Source: JBLEFH01 sp047345645 (GTDB lineage: Bacteria; Pseudomonadota; Alphaproteobacteria; Rhodobacterales; Rhodobacteraceae). Taken from it: 64,000 bases of DNA. This document shows positions 23,317 through 32,033 of this stretch, piece by piece. The notes beneath the pieces were generated by a model. It was given only the letters and a program-made list of their open reading frames with translations. It was not told the origin of the DNA and ran no database searches. The position numbers were made by a program, and so were the translations under genes. The DNA is taken from NCBI GenBank assembly GCA_047345645.1, contig JBLEFH010000001.1. One strand, given 5' to 3'. How positions within the stretch are numbered: the first letter of the stretch is position 1; each line of letters begins with the position of its first letter.

Positions 23317-26165
23317 CACTCCGCCGCCGGAAGGTCGATCCCGTAATGGGTCTCTTCCATTTCTTCGCGCCTGGTCTGCCAGTCCGAGGGCTGGTTGGAG
23401 CGCGTCACTTGCACGGCGGTCACCTTATATTCGGGACAGTTGGTGGCCCAGTCGGAATTCTCGGTTGTGATCACATTCGCACCGGACAGGGGGTGGTGGA
23501 AGGTCGTGTAGACCACGCCTTGCGGCATCCGGTCCGAGACCCGCGCGCGGAGCGTCGTGGTGCCGATGCGGCTGCCGATGGAGACCATGTCGCCGGTGGC
23601 GATCCCGCGTTCTTCGGCGTCGAAGGGATGGATCTCCAGCTCGTCGGTTTCGTGCCATTGGCTGTTCTCGGTGCGGCGGGTTTGCTGCCCGACATTATAC
23701 TGGCTGAGGATGCGGCCCGTAGTCAGGATCAGCGGGTAGAAGCGCGTGGTCCGCTCCGGCGTCGGGACGAATTCGGTCAGCATGAACTGGCCCTCACCGC
23801 GCACGAAGCCGTCCACATGCATGATCGGCGCGCCGTCCGGGTGCGCGTCGTTGACGGGCCATTGCAGGGTTTCGCGGTCGAGCCGGTCGAAGCTGACGCC
23901 CGCAAAGGTCGGGGTGAGGCGGGCGATCTCGTCCATGATCTCGGAGGCGCTGGCATAGTGCATGTCGTAGCCCATGGCGCGGGAAAGGCGGCAGACGGCT
24001 TCCCATTCGCTGAGGCCGGATTTCTCCGCCATGACCGGGCGCACGCGGTTGATGCGGCGCTCGGCATTGGTGAAGGTCCCGTCTTTTTCGAGGAAGGACG
24101 TGCCGGGCAGGAAGACATGGGCGAAGGCGGCGGTCTCATTGAGGAACAGGTCCATGACGACGAGGCAATCCAGCGCCTCCAGCGCCGCTTGCACATGGGC
24201 GGTGTTGGGGTCGGACTGGGCGATGTCCTCGCCCTGCACGAAAAGGCCGCGATAGGAGCCGTCGAGGGCGGCGTCGAACATGTTGGGGATGCGGAGGCCC
24301 GGCTCGGGGTCGAGCGGCACGCCCCAATCGGTCTCAAACAGGCTGCGCACATCATCAAGGCCGACATGGCGGTAGCCGGAGAACTCATGCGGGAAGCTGC
24401 CCATATCGCAGGAGCCTTGGACATTGTTCTGGCCGCGCAGCGGGTTCACGCCGACGCCTTCGCGCCCGATATTGCCGGTGGCCATGGCAAGGTTGGCCAT
24501 CGCCATCACCATGGTCGAGCCTTGGCTATGTTCGGTGACGCCGAGGCCGTAATAGATCGCGGCGTTGCCCGCCTTGGCATAGGTGCGGGCGGCGAGGCGG
24601 ATATGCTCGGCGCCGACGCCGGTGGCCTCCTCAACCGCCTCGGGGGCGTGGCGCGGATCGGCGATGAAGTCCCGCCAGAGAGTGAAACTTTTCGCCTCGC
24701 AGCGTTCGGCGACGAAGGCTTCATCGACCAGCCCCTCGGTCACGACAACATGGGCGAGCGCATTCATCAGCGCCACATTCGCGCCGGGTTTGAGCTGGAG
24801 GTGATGGGCCGCCTCGATATGGGGGGATTTGACGAGATCAATGCGGCGCGGGTCCGCCACGATGATCTGCGCGCCCTGCCGGAGCCGCTTTTTCATGCGG
24901 CTGCCAAAGACGGGATGCGCGTCCGTCGGGTTCGCGCCGATGAGCAGCATCACGTCACATTGATCGACGGATTTGAAATCCTGCGTCCCGGCGGAGGTGC
25001 CGAAGGTTTGCGAGAGGCCATAGCCGGTCGGCGAATGGCAAACCCGCGCGCAGGTATCGACATTGTTGTTGCCGAAGGCGGCGCGGATCATCTTCTGGAC
25101 AACGAACACTTCTTCATTGGTGCAGCGGCTCGACGTGATGCCGCCGATGGAGGCGCGGCCATGCTGGTTTTGGATCGCCTTGAACCGGTCGGCGGCGAAG
25201 GCGATGGCCTCGTCCCAACTGACCTTGCGCCAAGGATCGGTGATTGCCTCGCGGATCATCGGCTCCGTCTGGCGGTCCTTATGGGTGGCATAGCCGAAGG
25301 CGAAACGGCCTTTGACGCAGCTATGCCCCTCATTCGCGCCGCCGGTTTTCGAGGGCACCATGCGGATGACCTCCTCGCCCTGCATTTCGGCGCGGAAGGA
25401 ACAGCCGACGCCGCAATAAGCGCAGGTGGTCTCGACCGTGCGGCGCGGGATGCCGTGATCCACGACGGATTTTTCCATCAGTGTGGCGGTCGGGCAGGCC
25501 TGGACGCAGGCCCCGCAGGAGACGCATTCCGAGCCAAAGAAATCATCGGCCCCGGTGCCGGCGGAGACGCGGCTGTCGAACCCGCGCCCTTCGATGGTGA
25601 GCGCGAAGGTGCCCTGGACCTCCTCGCAGGCGCGCACGCAGAGCGAGCAGACAATGCATTTGCTCGGGTCATATTGGAAATAGGGGTTGGAGAGGTCCGG
25701 CGCGGCTTTGCTCTCCACGTCGAAATGGTTCTCGCCCTCCATGCCGTAGCGGACTTCGCGGAGGCCCACTTGCCCGGCCACATCCTGCAAATTGCAATCG
25801 CCATTGGCCGAACAGGTGAGGCAGTCGAGCGGGTGGTCGGAGATATAGAGCTCCATCACCCCCTTGCGCAGACGCTCCAGCCGCTGGGTCTGGGTGCGGA
25901 CGACCATGCCCTCGCGGACCGGGGTGGTGCAGCTTGAGGGGGTGCCTTTGACGCCCTCGATCTCTACCAGACACATGCGGCAGGAGCCCCAGCTTTCCAT
26001 CATATCGGAGGCGCAGAGTTTGGGGATGTCCCGCTCGATCATCGCCGCGGCGCGCATGATGGACGTGCCTTCGGGCACGGTGACGCTTTGGCCGTCAATG
26101 ATGAGCGACACCTCCGCGCCCTTGCGGGCCGGGGTGCCGAGATCGGGCTGGCGCTGATAGGTCAT
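23316..26165 (-). CDS. fdsA: NAD-dependent formate dehydrogenase, catalytic alpha subunit FdsA
   Basis: A 949-residue Mo-bis-MGD enzyme that oxidises formate to CO2. In order: an N-terminal [2Fe-2S] domain (Cys51, 62, 65, 79); a His-Cys3 [4Fe-4S] site (His111, Cys115, 118, 124); two ferredoxin-type clusters (Cys170, 173, 176, 180 and 214, 217, 220, 224); a further [4Fe-4S] (Cys248, 251, 255, 283); then the molybdopterin domains. The active-site pair is Cys376-His377 (RVCHSP), so it is a cysteine enzyme, not a selenoenzyme. Electrons pass to FdsB. It overlaps fdsB by 4 bases and fdhD by 1. Confidence 0.97.
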   Translation of the reverse strand: MTYQRQPDLGTPARKGAEVSLIIDGQSVTVPEGTSIMRAAAMIERDIPKLCASDMMESWGSCRMCLVEIEGVKGTPSSCTTPVREGMVVRTQTQRLERLRKGVMELYISDHPLDCLTCSANGDCNLQDVAGQVGLREVRYGMEGENHFDVESKAAPDLSNPYFQYDPSKCIVCSLCVRACEEVQGTFALTIEGRGFDSRVSAGTGADDFFGSECVSCGACVQACPTATLMEKSVVDHGIPRRTVETTCAYCGVGCSFRAEMQGEEVIRMVPSKTGGANEGHSCVKGRFAFGYATHKDRQTEPMIREAITDPWRKVSWDEAIAFAADRFKAIQNQHGRASIGGITSSRCTNEEVFVVQKMIRAAFGNNNVDTCARVCHSPTGYGLSQTFGTSAGTQDFKSVDQCDVMLLIGANPTDAHPVFGSRMKKRLRQGAQIIVADPRRIDLVKSPHIEAAHHLQLKPGANVALMNALAHVVVTEGLVDEAFVAERCEAKSFTLWRDFIADPRHAPEAVEEATGVGAEHIRLAARTYAKAGNAAIYYGLGVTEHSQGSTMVMAMANLAMATGNIGREGVGVNPLRGQNNVQGSCDMGSFPHEFSGYRHVGLDDVRSLFETDWGVPLDPEPGLRIPNMFDAALDGSYRGLFVQGEDIAQSDPNTAHVQAALEALDCLVVMDLFLNETAAFAHVFLPGTSFLEKDGTFTNAERRINRVRPVMAEKSGLSEWEAVCRLSRAMGYDMHYASASEIMDEIARLTPTFAGVSFDRLDRETLQWPVNDAHPDGAPIMHVDGFVRGEGQFMLTEFVPTPERTTRFYPLILTTGRILSQYNVGQQTRRTENSQWHETDELEIHPFDAEERGIATGDMVSIGSRIGTTTLRARVSDRMPQGVVYTTFHHPLSGANVITTENSDWATNCPEYKVTAVQVTRSNQPSDWQTRREEMEETHYGIDLPAAE

Positions 26166-27688
26166 GGCTGGCCTCCTGCGGTCTCAAAATCCTCGGGGAA
26201 CAGGCGGATGGCCGAGCGCACCGGCATCGGGGTCAGCCCGCCCATGGCGCAGAGTGAACCATCTGTCATCACCTCGCACAAATCCTCCACGAGGGCGATA
26301 TTGCGAGCGACATCACCCCCTTGGATGATCTTTTCGACGGTCTCTCGGCCGCGCGTTGCCCCCACCCGACAGGGCGTGCATTTCCCGCAGCTCTCGATTT
26401 CACAGAATTCGAACGCGAAGCGGGCCATTTCGGCCATGTCGACCGTGTCATCGAAAACGGTGATGCCGCCATGGCCAAGCATAGCAGAGTTTGCGGCCAA
26501 AGTCTCATAGCTCATGGGAAGGTCCAGCATGGCGGCGGAGACATAGGCCCCGAGCGGGCCGCCAAGCTGGGCCGCGCGGAAGGGGCGGCCCGAGAGGGTG
26601 CCGCCGCCGAAATCCTCGATCAGCTCGCGCAGGGAGACGCCGAAGGCTTTCTCGATCAGCCCGCCGCGTTTGATGTTTCCGGCGAGTTGGAAGGGCTGTG
26701 TGCCGGTGGATTGGCCGAGGCCGTAGCTGGCGTAGGCGTCCGCGCCCTTGGCGAGGATCAGCGGAACGGTGGCGAGGGTCAGCACGTTGTTGACCACGGT
26801 GGGCGCGCCGAAAAGGCCCGCGATGGCCGGGATCGGGGGTTTGGCGCGTACGGTGCCGCGTTTGCCCTCGATGGAGTTGAGCATGGCGCTCTCCTCGCCG
26901 CAGATATAGGCGCCCGCGCCGGTGCGGATTTTCACGCGGAAGGGGCGGCCCGTCTTGGCGATATCCGCGCCGAGCCATTCCTCGTTCTCCATGATCGCGA
27001 CGGCTTCGTTCATGCGGGCAATCGCGTCCGGGTATTCCGAGCGGATGTAGAGGAAGCCGGTTTCCGCCCCCGTGGCGAGGCCCGCGATGGCCATGCCTTC
27101 GAGCAGCATGAACGGGTCGCCCTCCATCACCATGCGGTCGGCGAAGGTGCCGCTGTCGCCCTCATCGGCGTTGCAGGCGATGTATTTCTCGGCGCCGGGT
27201 TGCTGGCGGACGGTGTCCCATTTGATGCCCGCCGGAAAGCCCGCGCCGCCGCGCCCGCGCAGGCCGGAGGTTTTGAGGGTGGCGCAGATCTCGGCGGGGT
27301 CCGTCTGGAGTGCTGCCTTGAGGCCCGCGAGCCCGCCATGGGCGGCGTAGGCGTCGAGATCCAGCGGGTCGATCAGCCCGACGCGGGCGAAGGTGAGCCG
27401 TTCCTGGCGGGTCATCCAGTCCATCTTGTCGGTGAGGCCATGGGCGAGGGGGTGGTCGCCGCCCGATTGGATCGCGTCCACTAGCCCCGGCACATCCTCG
27501 GGCGTGACGGGACCGTAAGCGACGCGGCCTTCGGGCGTTTCCACCTCGACCAGCGGCTCCAGCCAGAGCATCCCGCGCGTGCCGTTGCGGCGGATCGTGG
27601 CATCCGGCGCGGCCTTGGCGAGGGCGGCGGCGACGGCGTCGGCCCCGACCGAGCGGGCGGCGGAGTCGCTGGGCACCCAGATAATCAT
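26162..27688 (-). CDS. fdsB: Formate dehydrogenase beta subunit FdsB (FMN/NAD-binding, NuoF-like)
   Basis: The diaphorase subunit that passes electrons from formate oxidation to NAD+. 508 residues. The first 120 or so residues form a thioredoxin-like domain, as in fused NuoE/NuoF-type proteins. The NADH/FMN-binding core has GLRGRGGAGFPAGIKW (about 142-157), NADEGDSGTF and YICGEESAML. The C-terminal [4Fe-4S] is bound by ESCGKCTPC (Cys434, 437, 440) and Cys480. Its start overlaps the fdsG stop by 4 bases. Confidence 0.96.
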   Translation of the reverse strand: MIIWVPSDSAARSVGADAVAAALAKAAPDATIRRNGTRGMLWLEPLVEVETPEGRVAYGPVTPEDVPGLVDAIQSGGDHPLAHGLTDKMDWMTRQERLTFARVGLIDPLDLDAYAAHGGLAGLKAALQTDPAEICATLKTSGLRGRGGAGFPAGIKWDTVRQQPGAEKYIACNADEGDSGTFADRMVMEGDPFMLLEGMAIAGLATGAETGFLYIRSEYPDAIARMNEAVAIMENEEWLGADIAKTGRPFRVKIRTGAGAYICGEESAMLNSIEGKRGTVRAKPPIPAIAGLFGAPTVVNNVLTLATVPLILAKGADAYASYGLGQSTGTQPFQLAGNIKRGGLIEKAFGVSLRELIEDFGGGTLSGRPFRAAQLGGPLGAYVSAAMLDLPMSYETLAANSAMLGHGGITVFDDTVDMAEMARFAFEFCEIESCGKCTPCRVGATRGRETVEKIIQGGDVARNIALVEDLCEVMTDGSLCAMGGLTPMPVRSAIRLFPEDFETAGGQP

Positions 27689-28146
27689 GCCTGCGCCTCC
27701 GCAATCGCCGCGTCGAGCCGCGCGGGGGTGAGCCGCCCGATCAGCCGGTCATTGACCAGCGCCGCCGGGCCAAGGGCGCAATTGCCGAGGCAATAGACCG
27801 GCTCCAGTGTCACGCCGTTCGCGGTCTCTCCAAGCGCCGCACCGCGCGCGGCGCAGATCTCTTCGATCAGCGCCAGCGCTCCGACGGACTGGCAGGCTTC
27901 GGCGCGGCAAAGTTTCACCACCACCGGCCCCGCGGGTTCGCGGCGGTAATCGTGATAAAAGCTCAGAACGCCGTAAATCTCCGCCCGGCTGCGGTTGAGC
28001 CGCTGGGCGATGACATGCAGATCCGCCTCGCGCACCGCGCCGAACTGAAGCTGGATGTCGTGGAAAATTTCGAGCAAGGCATCGGGCGCGTCGGCATGAC
28101 CGGCGCAGATGGCGGTGATGTCCTCCTCGCTGGGGATCTGCGTCAC
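27685..28146 (-). CDS. fdsG: Formate dehydrogenase gamma subunit FdsG (NuoE-like [2Fe-2S])
   Basis: A 153-residue thioredoxin-like [2Fe-2S] protein, the first gene of the operon. Cluster Cys lie in KLCRAEACQS and VYCLGNCALGP. The helical N-terminal part includes QRLNRSRAEIYGVLSFYHDY, typical of NuoE/HoxE/FdsG. The start is taken as GTG 28146, because AAGGGAGG stands just upstream; an in-frame start at 28185 has no such site. Confidence 0.94.
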   Translation of the reverse strand: MTQIPSEEDITAICAGHADAPDALLEIFHDIQLQFGAVREADLHVIAQRLNRSRAEIYGVLSFYHDYRREPAGPVVVKLCRAEACQSVGALALIEEICAARGAALGETANGVTLEPVYCLGNCALGPAALVNDRLIGRLTPARLDAAIAEAQA

Positions 28147-28330
28147 GCGGGCCTCCCTTGCTTGGCTGCTCTCTCTATGCGGCATTTTTATGCAAAATTT
28201 GCGGCAGCGCTTCCGTCAGGGTTGCATGGGCCTTGCGTCCTAGGCAATGGTTTTCATGGCCCGCCCAAAGGGCGGTCGCAAATTTCCAAGCCATCCGGCG
28301 CAGGCCGGGGCAAGCAGAGGGAGAAAGCCC
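28147..28330. promoter_or_regulatory. Divergent control region between fds and the formaldehyde dehydrogenase gene
   Basis: This gap of 184 bases must carry promoters for both one-carbon operons. It contains an AT-rich stretch around 28184-28205, in which GCAAAATTTGC (28192-28202) is a small palindrome flanked by two copies of TGCGGCA. fds operons elsewhere are controlled by the LysR-type FdsR; whether this is its site is a guess. Confidence 0.35.
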
Positions 28331-29443
28331 ATGAGAACCCGTGCAGCCGTCGCTTTTGAAGCTGGCAAACCGCTTGAGGTGATTGACGTCAATCTCGACG
28401 GCCCCAAAGCCGGGGAGGTGATGATCGAGGTCAAGGCCACCGGGCTGTGCCATACGGATGCCTTCACCCTCTCGGGCGACGATCCCGAGGGGCTGTTCCC
28501 GGCGATCCTCGGCCATGAAGGCGCGGGCGTTGTGGTGGAAGTCGGCGAAGGGGTGACGAGCCTCAAGAAAGGCGATCACGTGATCCCGCTCTACACGCCG
28601 GAATGCCGCGAGTGTGAGTATTGCCTTCATCCCAAAACCAATCTCTGCCAGTCGATCCGCGAGACGCAGGGCAAGGGCTTGATGCCCGACGGGACGAGCC
28701 GGTTCACGACGCTCGATGGCGATCCGATCCATCACTATATGGGCTGCTCGACCTTCTCGAATTACACGGTGTTGCCGGAAATCGCGGTCGCGAAAATCCG
28801 TGAGGACGCGCCGTTTGACAAGGTCTGTTACATCGGCTGCGGCGTGACCACGGGGATCGGCGCGGTGATCTATACCGCCGGGGTCGAGATCGGCTCGCGC
28901 GCGGTGGTGTTCGGCCTTGGCGGGATCGGGCTCAATGTCATTCAGGGGCTGCGCCTTGCGGGCGCGCGGCAGATCGTCGGGGTGGATCTCAACGACTCCA
29001 AGCGCGAGATGGCGGAGCATTTCGGCATGACCGATTTCGTGAACCCCAAGGAGGTCGAGGGCGATCTGGTGCCCTATCTGGTGAACCTCACCAAAGGCGG
29101 CGCGGATTACACCTTTGATGCGACGGGCAATGTGAAGGTGATGCGCGATGCGCTGGAATGTGCCCATAAGGGCTGGGGTCAGTCGATCATCATCGGCGTG
29201 GCACCGGCGGGGGCGGAAATCTCGACGCGGCCCTTCCAGCTTGTGACCGGCCGAAGCTGGCGCGGCACGGCCTTTGGCGGCGCGCGCGGGCGGACCGATG
29301 TGCCGAAAATCGTCGATTGGTATATGGAAGGGAAGATCGAGATCGATCCGATGATCACCCATAAACTCAAGCTCGACGAGATCAATCACGGTTTTGATCT
29401 GATGCATGAGGGCAAGTCGATCCGGGCGGTGGTCGAGTATTAA
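28331..29443 (+). CDS. S-(hydroxymethyl)glutathione dehydrogenase (class III alcohol dehydrogenase)
   Basis: It oxidises S-hydroxymethylglutathione, formed from formaldehyde and glutathione, to S-formylglutathione with NAD+. 370 residues, standard length. The catalytic zinc site uses Cys40 (GLCHTDAFTLSG), His62-Glu63 (GHEGAG) and the Cys in YIGCGVTTGIG. The structural zinc uses Cys92, 95, 98 and 106. The NAD-binding motif is GLGGIGLNVIQG. ATG 28331 follows GGGAG. The gene ends in TAATG, its last base starting the next gene, in an operon with fghA. Names in use for this gene include frmA, adhC, adhI and flhA. Confidence 0.96.
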   Translation: MRTRAAVAFEAGKPLEVIDVNLDGPKAGEVMIEVKATGLCHTDAFTLSGDDPEGLFPAILGHEGAGVVVEVGEGVTSLKKGDHVIPLYTPECRECEYCLHPKTNLCQSIRETQGKGLMPDGTSRFTTLDGDPIHHYMGCSTFSNYTVLPEIAVAKIREDAPFDKVCYIGCGVTTGIGAVIYTAGVEIGSRAVVFGLGGIGLNVIQGLRLAGARQIVGVDLNDSKREMAEHFGMTDFVNPKEVEGDLVPYLVNLTKGGADYTFDATGNVKVMRDALECAHKGWGQSIIIGVAPAGAEISTRPFQLVTGRSWRGTAFGGARGRTDVPKIVDWYMEGKIEIDPMITHKLKLDEINHGFDLMHEGKSIRAVVEY

Positions 29444-29946
29444 TGGTCTCGATCCGCGCGTATAGGGCGTCCGATGGGGACGCCCTTTGGTCTGTTCTGG
29501 AGCCGGTTTACCGTGAGGGGGCGACCTATTGCATCCCCCGCGATATTTCGCGCGACGCCGCTTTGGCGGACTGGTGCGACGGCTGGACCGTGCTGATCGC
29601 GGAGGAGGACGGCGCGGTTCTTGGCACCGCCCATTATGGCGCGAACCGTCCTGGCGGCGGCGCGCATGTGGCCAATGCCAGCTTTGCCACCGCGCCCGCC
29701 GCGCGCGGCAAGGGCGTGGCGCAAGGGCTGCTGGATGCGGTTCTGGAGGGCGCGACGGCGGACGGGTTTCGCGCCATGCAATTCAACTTTGTCGTGTCCA
29801 CCAATCAGGGCGCGATCCGGCTTTGGGAGCGGGCGGGGTTTGAAACGCTCTGCCGCCTGCCCGAAGCGTTCGATCATCCTGACCATGGCTATGTCGATGC
29901 GCTGGTCATGTTCCGCAAGCTGAATGGAGGGACCGATGGGTCTTGA
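29443..29946 (+). CDS. GNAT-family N-acetyltransferase
   Basis: A 167-residue protein of the GCN5-related acetyltransferase fold. The acetyl-CoA loop is seen as TAPAARGKGVAQGLLDAVL (motif A, Q/RxxGxG/A), followed by the beta-bulge strand MQFNFVVSTNQGAIRLWERAGFE (motif B, shared by many members). The substrate cannot be read from sequence. It is wedged between the formaldehyde dehydrogenase gene (1-base overlap) and fghA (11-base overlap), so it is made with the formaldehyde-oxidation enzymes, though a role in that pathway is not known. Confidence 0.88.
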   Translation: MVSIRAYRASDGDALWSVLEPVYREGATYCIPRDISRDAALADWCDGWTVLIAEEDGAVLGTAHYGANRPGGGAHVANASFATAPAARGKGVAQGLLDAVLEGATADGFRAMQFNFVVSTNQGAIRLWERAGFETLCRLPEAFDHPDHGYVDALVMFRKLNGGTDGS

Positions 29947-30763
29947 GATCAAATCCGAAAACCGCCGCGCGGGTGGCCGCAATCTTGTGATGACGCATCA
30001 GTCGAAGATGCTCGGCAGCGAGATGACCTTCGGGCTGTACCTGCCGCCCGCCGCTGAAACCGGGCCGGTGCCGCTTTTGTGGTATCTCTCGGGGCTGACC
30101 TGCACCCATGAGAACGCCTTCACCAAGGCGGGGTTTCAGGACCATGCCGCCGAGGCCGGGCTGGCGGTGATCTACCCCGACACCAGCCCGCGCGGTGAGA
30201 ACGTCGCCAATGATGAGGCTTACGATATGGGGCAGGGCGCGGGCTTTTATGTGGACGCGACGGAGGCCCCATGGGCCGCGCATTTCCAGATGGAAAGCTA
30301 TATCACCAAGGAGTTGCGCAAGCTGATGGACAAGGAGTTTGCCTTCACCAATCACGGCATTTTCGGGCATTCCATGGGCGGGCATGGGGCGATCACGCTG
30401 GCCTGTCGCCACCCGGAGCTTTACGCAACCGTCTCGGCCTTCGCGCCGATTGCGAACCCGACGGAGTCCGAGTGGGGGCAGAAGCAATTGACCGGCTATC
30501 TCGGCGGCAAGGCGGAGGACCATAAGGACCACGATGCCTCACATCTTATTGAAAGCGGGGCGTGGACGGGCGATTTGCTCGTCGATCAGGGCACGGCGGA
30601 CCAGTTTTACGATCTTCTGCGGCCCTGGGCGCTGAGTGCGGCGATGGCGAAAGTTAAAATGCCCGGAGTCGTGCGCTTGCAACCGGGTTACGACCACTCC
30701 TATGATTTTATTTCAAGTTTCGCCAAGGATCATATCGCCTGGCACGCTGCCCGGCTGTCCTGA
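29936..30763 (+). CDS. fghA: S-formylglutathione hydrolase
   Basis: It releases formate and glutathione from S-formylglutathione. 275 residues of esterase D type. Catalytic Ser is in FGHSMGGHG, the acid in LVDQGTADQFY and the base in GYDHSYDF. The conserved LSGLTCTHENAFTKAG oxyanion region is present. ATG 29936 has GGAGGG upstream. The formate produced is the substrate of the FDH encoded by the divergent operon. Confidence 0.96.
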   Translation: MGLEIKSENRRAGGRNLVMTHQSKMLGSEMTFGLYLPPAAETGPVPLLWYLSGLTCTHENAFTKAGFQDHAAEAGLAVIYPDTSPRGENVANDEAYDMGQGAGFYVDATEAPWAAHFQMESYITKELRKLMDKEFAFTNHGIFGHSMGGHGAITLACRHPELYATVSAFAPIANPTESEWGQKQLTGYLGGKAEDHKDHDASHLIESGAWTGDLLVDQGTADQFYDLLRPWALSAAMAKVKMPGVVRLQPGYDHSYDFISSFAKDHIAWHAARLS

Positions 30764-30782
30764 GCCTCAAAGGAGTCGCCCC

Positions 30783-31259
30783 ATGAACCTCGCCTCTCTT
30801 ACCCGCGCGGCCACCGCGCTGAGCCTTCTCGCCATCCCGAGCTTTGCGCAGGATTTCAGCGATCCCGCGCTGATCGAGGAGGGCGAGGCGCAGTTTCGCA
30901 AATGCCGCGCCTGTCACATGGTGGGTGAGGATGCGCAGAAGCGTTCGGGTCCGGCGCTGAATGGGATGGTCGGCGGGCCGGTGGCGGCGAGTGAGGCGTT
31001 TGCCGATAGTCCGGGCTATTCGCCGGGGATGCTGGCCTTTGCGGAGGAAAACCCGGTGTGGACGCCGGATCTGCTGAACGCCTATCTCGAAAAGCCGCGG
31101 GATCTGGTGGAGGGCACGAAGATGGTCTTTGTCGGGCTGCGGGAGCAGGAAGAGCGGGACGCGATGATCGCTTATCTGGCGAGTTTCTCGCCGGATTTCG
31201 TCCCGGAGGCAAGCGGCGAAGCGGGTGCGGAGACGCCGGAGGAAGAGCCGGCGGAGTGA
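30783..31259 (+). CDS. Periplasmic c-type cytochrome (class I)
   Basis: A 158-residue exported cytochrome. The signal ends near SFAQ (residue 23). Heme is bound by CRACH (Cys41, Cys44, His45), with Met114 in GTKMVFVGL as the likely sixth ligand. The fold region RSGPALNGMVGG and the C-terminal helix DAMIAYLASFS are typical of mitochondrial-type cytochrome c. An acidic Glu/Ala-rich tail follows residue 140. It is 19 bases downstream of fghA with a strong SD (AAAGGAG), so it probably belongs to the same operon. The partner is unknown; electron flow from a periplasmic dehydrogenase is possible. Confidence 0.9.
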   Translation: MNLASLTRAATALSLLAIPSFAQDFSDPALIEEGEAQFRKCRACHMVGEDAQKRSGPALNGMVGGPVAASEAFADSPGYSPGMLAFAEENPVWTPDLLNAYLEKPRDLVEGTKMVFVGLREQEERDAMIAYLASFSPDFVPEASGEAGAETPEEEPAE

Positions 31260-31268
31260 TCTACCCTC

Positions 31269-32033
31269 TTACCGTCTGATCCAGCGGAACACTTCGGAGG
31301 CGGTCCAACCCGCCGCCAGCGCCAGCGCGATGGCGAGCAACCCGTAAAGCAAGGGCCGCTCGTTGGCGAGGTTGTAGAGCGTGCGCTCCAGCCCGACCTT
31401 GCGCACCGGCAGATCCTCGGCGTGATTGGCGATCACCCGGCCATTTTGCAGCAGGAAAATCCGCACGGTGAAATCGCCCTCGATGAGATTGGCGGGCAGG
31501 TCGATCGCCGTGTCGAACAGGGTTTGCTCGCGCAGGACGACCGGCGTATCGAGTTCGCGGTAGGTGCCCTGGCGGGTCCGCACATCGCGCACGGCGTCGG
31601 TAAAGACGCGCATATCATCGACATGGAGCGGCGCGCCGATCATGCGGATCGCGTTTTTGAGCGAGATCCGGTAGCGCAGATCGTCGGTATTGGTGAGCAG
31701 ATCGCCAATCGGCTCGGTCGCGGCGACGGCATAGAAGCTGGGGGCCTGGTCCACCTCGACCGCTTGCCCGTTCATCCAGATGCCCCAATTGCGTTCCTTG
31801 CGGCGGACGATCACGGGGGTTGAGGGGCCTTGCACGGTCACGACCACATCGAGATTGCCCTCGCCCTCGATATTGCGCACGGCGCCGAACACATAGATCT
31901 GCGAGCCGGAGAAATCCGTGGTGATGGACACGTCCTCCTGACTGAGGCCGACCACGATATTGCTTTGCGTCTGGCGGCTCGGCTGGGCGAAGGCGGGGAG
32001 GGCGAGTGCGAGGAAGAGCAGCAGGCGGATCAT
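31269..32033 (-). CDS. TIGR02186 family membrane protein
   Basis: A 254-residue protein with an N-terminal signal (MIRLLLFLALALPAFA), a periplasmic body and a single C-terminal helix (LLYGLLAIALALAAGWTASEVF) followed by RWIRR. The blocks LSQEDVSITTDFSGSQIYVFGAV, WGIWMNGQAVEV and FYAVAATEPI match the conserved family found in Rhizobiales and Rhodobacterales, usually beside a TauE/SafE permease, as here (4-base overlap with the upstream gene). The function is not established; it may help the permease export or handle sulfur compounds. Confidence 0.85.
   Translation of the reverse strand: MIRLLLFLALALPAFAQPSRQTQSNIVVGLSQEDVSITTDFSGSQIYVFGAVRNIEGEGNLDVVVTVQGPSTPVIVRRKERNWGIWMNGQAVEVDQAPSFYAVAATEPIGDLLTNTDDLRYRISLKNAIRMIGAPLHVDDMRVFTDAVRDVRTRQGTYRELDTPVVLREQTLFDTAIDLPANLIEGDFTVRIFLLQNGRVIANHAEDLPVRKVGLERTLYNLANERPLLYGLLAIALALAAGWTASEVFRWIRR

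Noticed and set aside
23283..25937. An 884-codon open frame on the plus strand
   Set aside because: It is opposite fdsA, whose cluster Cys and active-site motifs are unmistakable. The antisense product is a His/Gly/Asp-rich sequence without recognisable domains.
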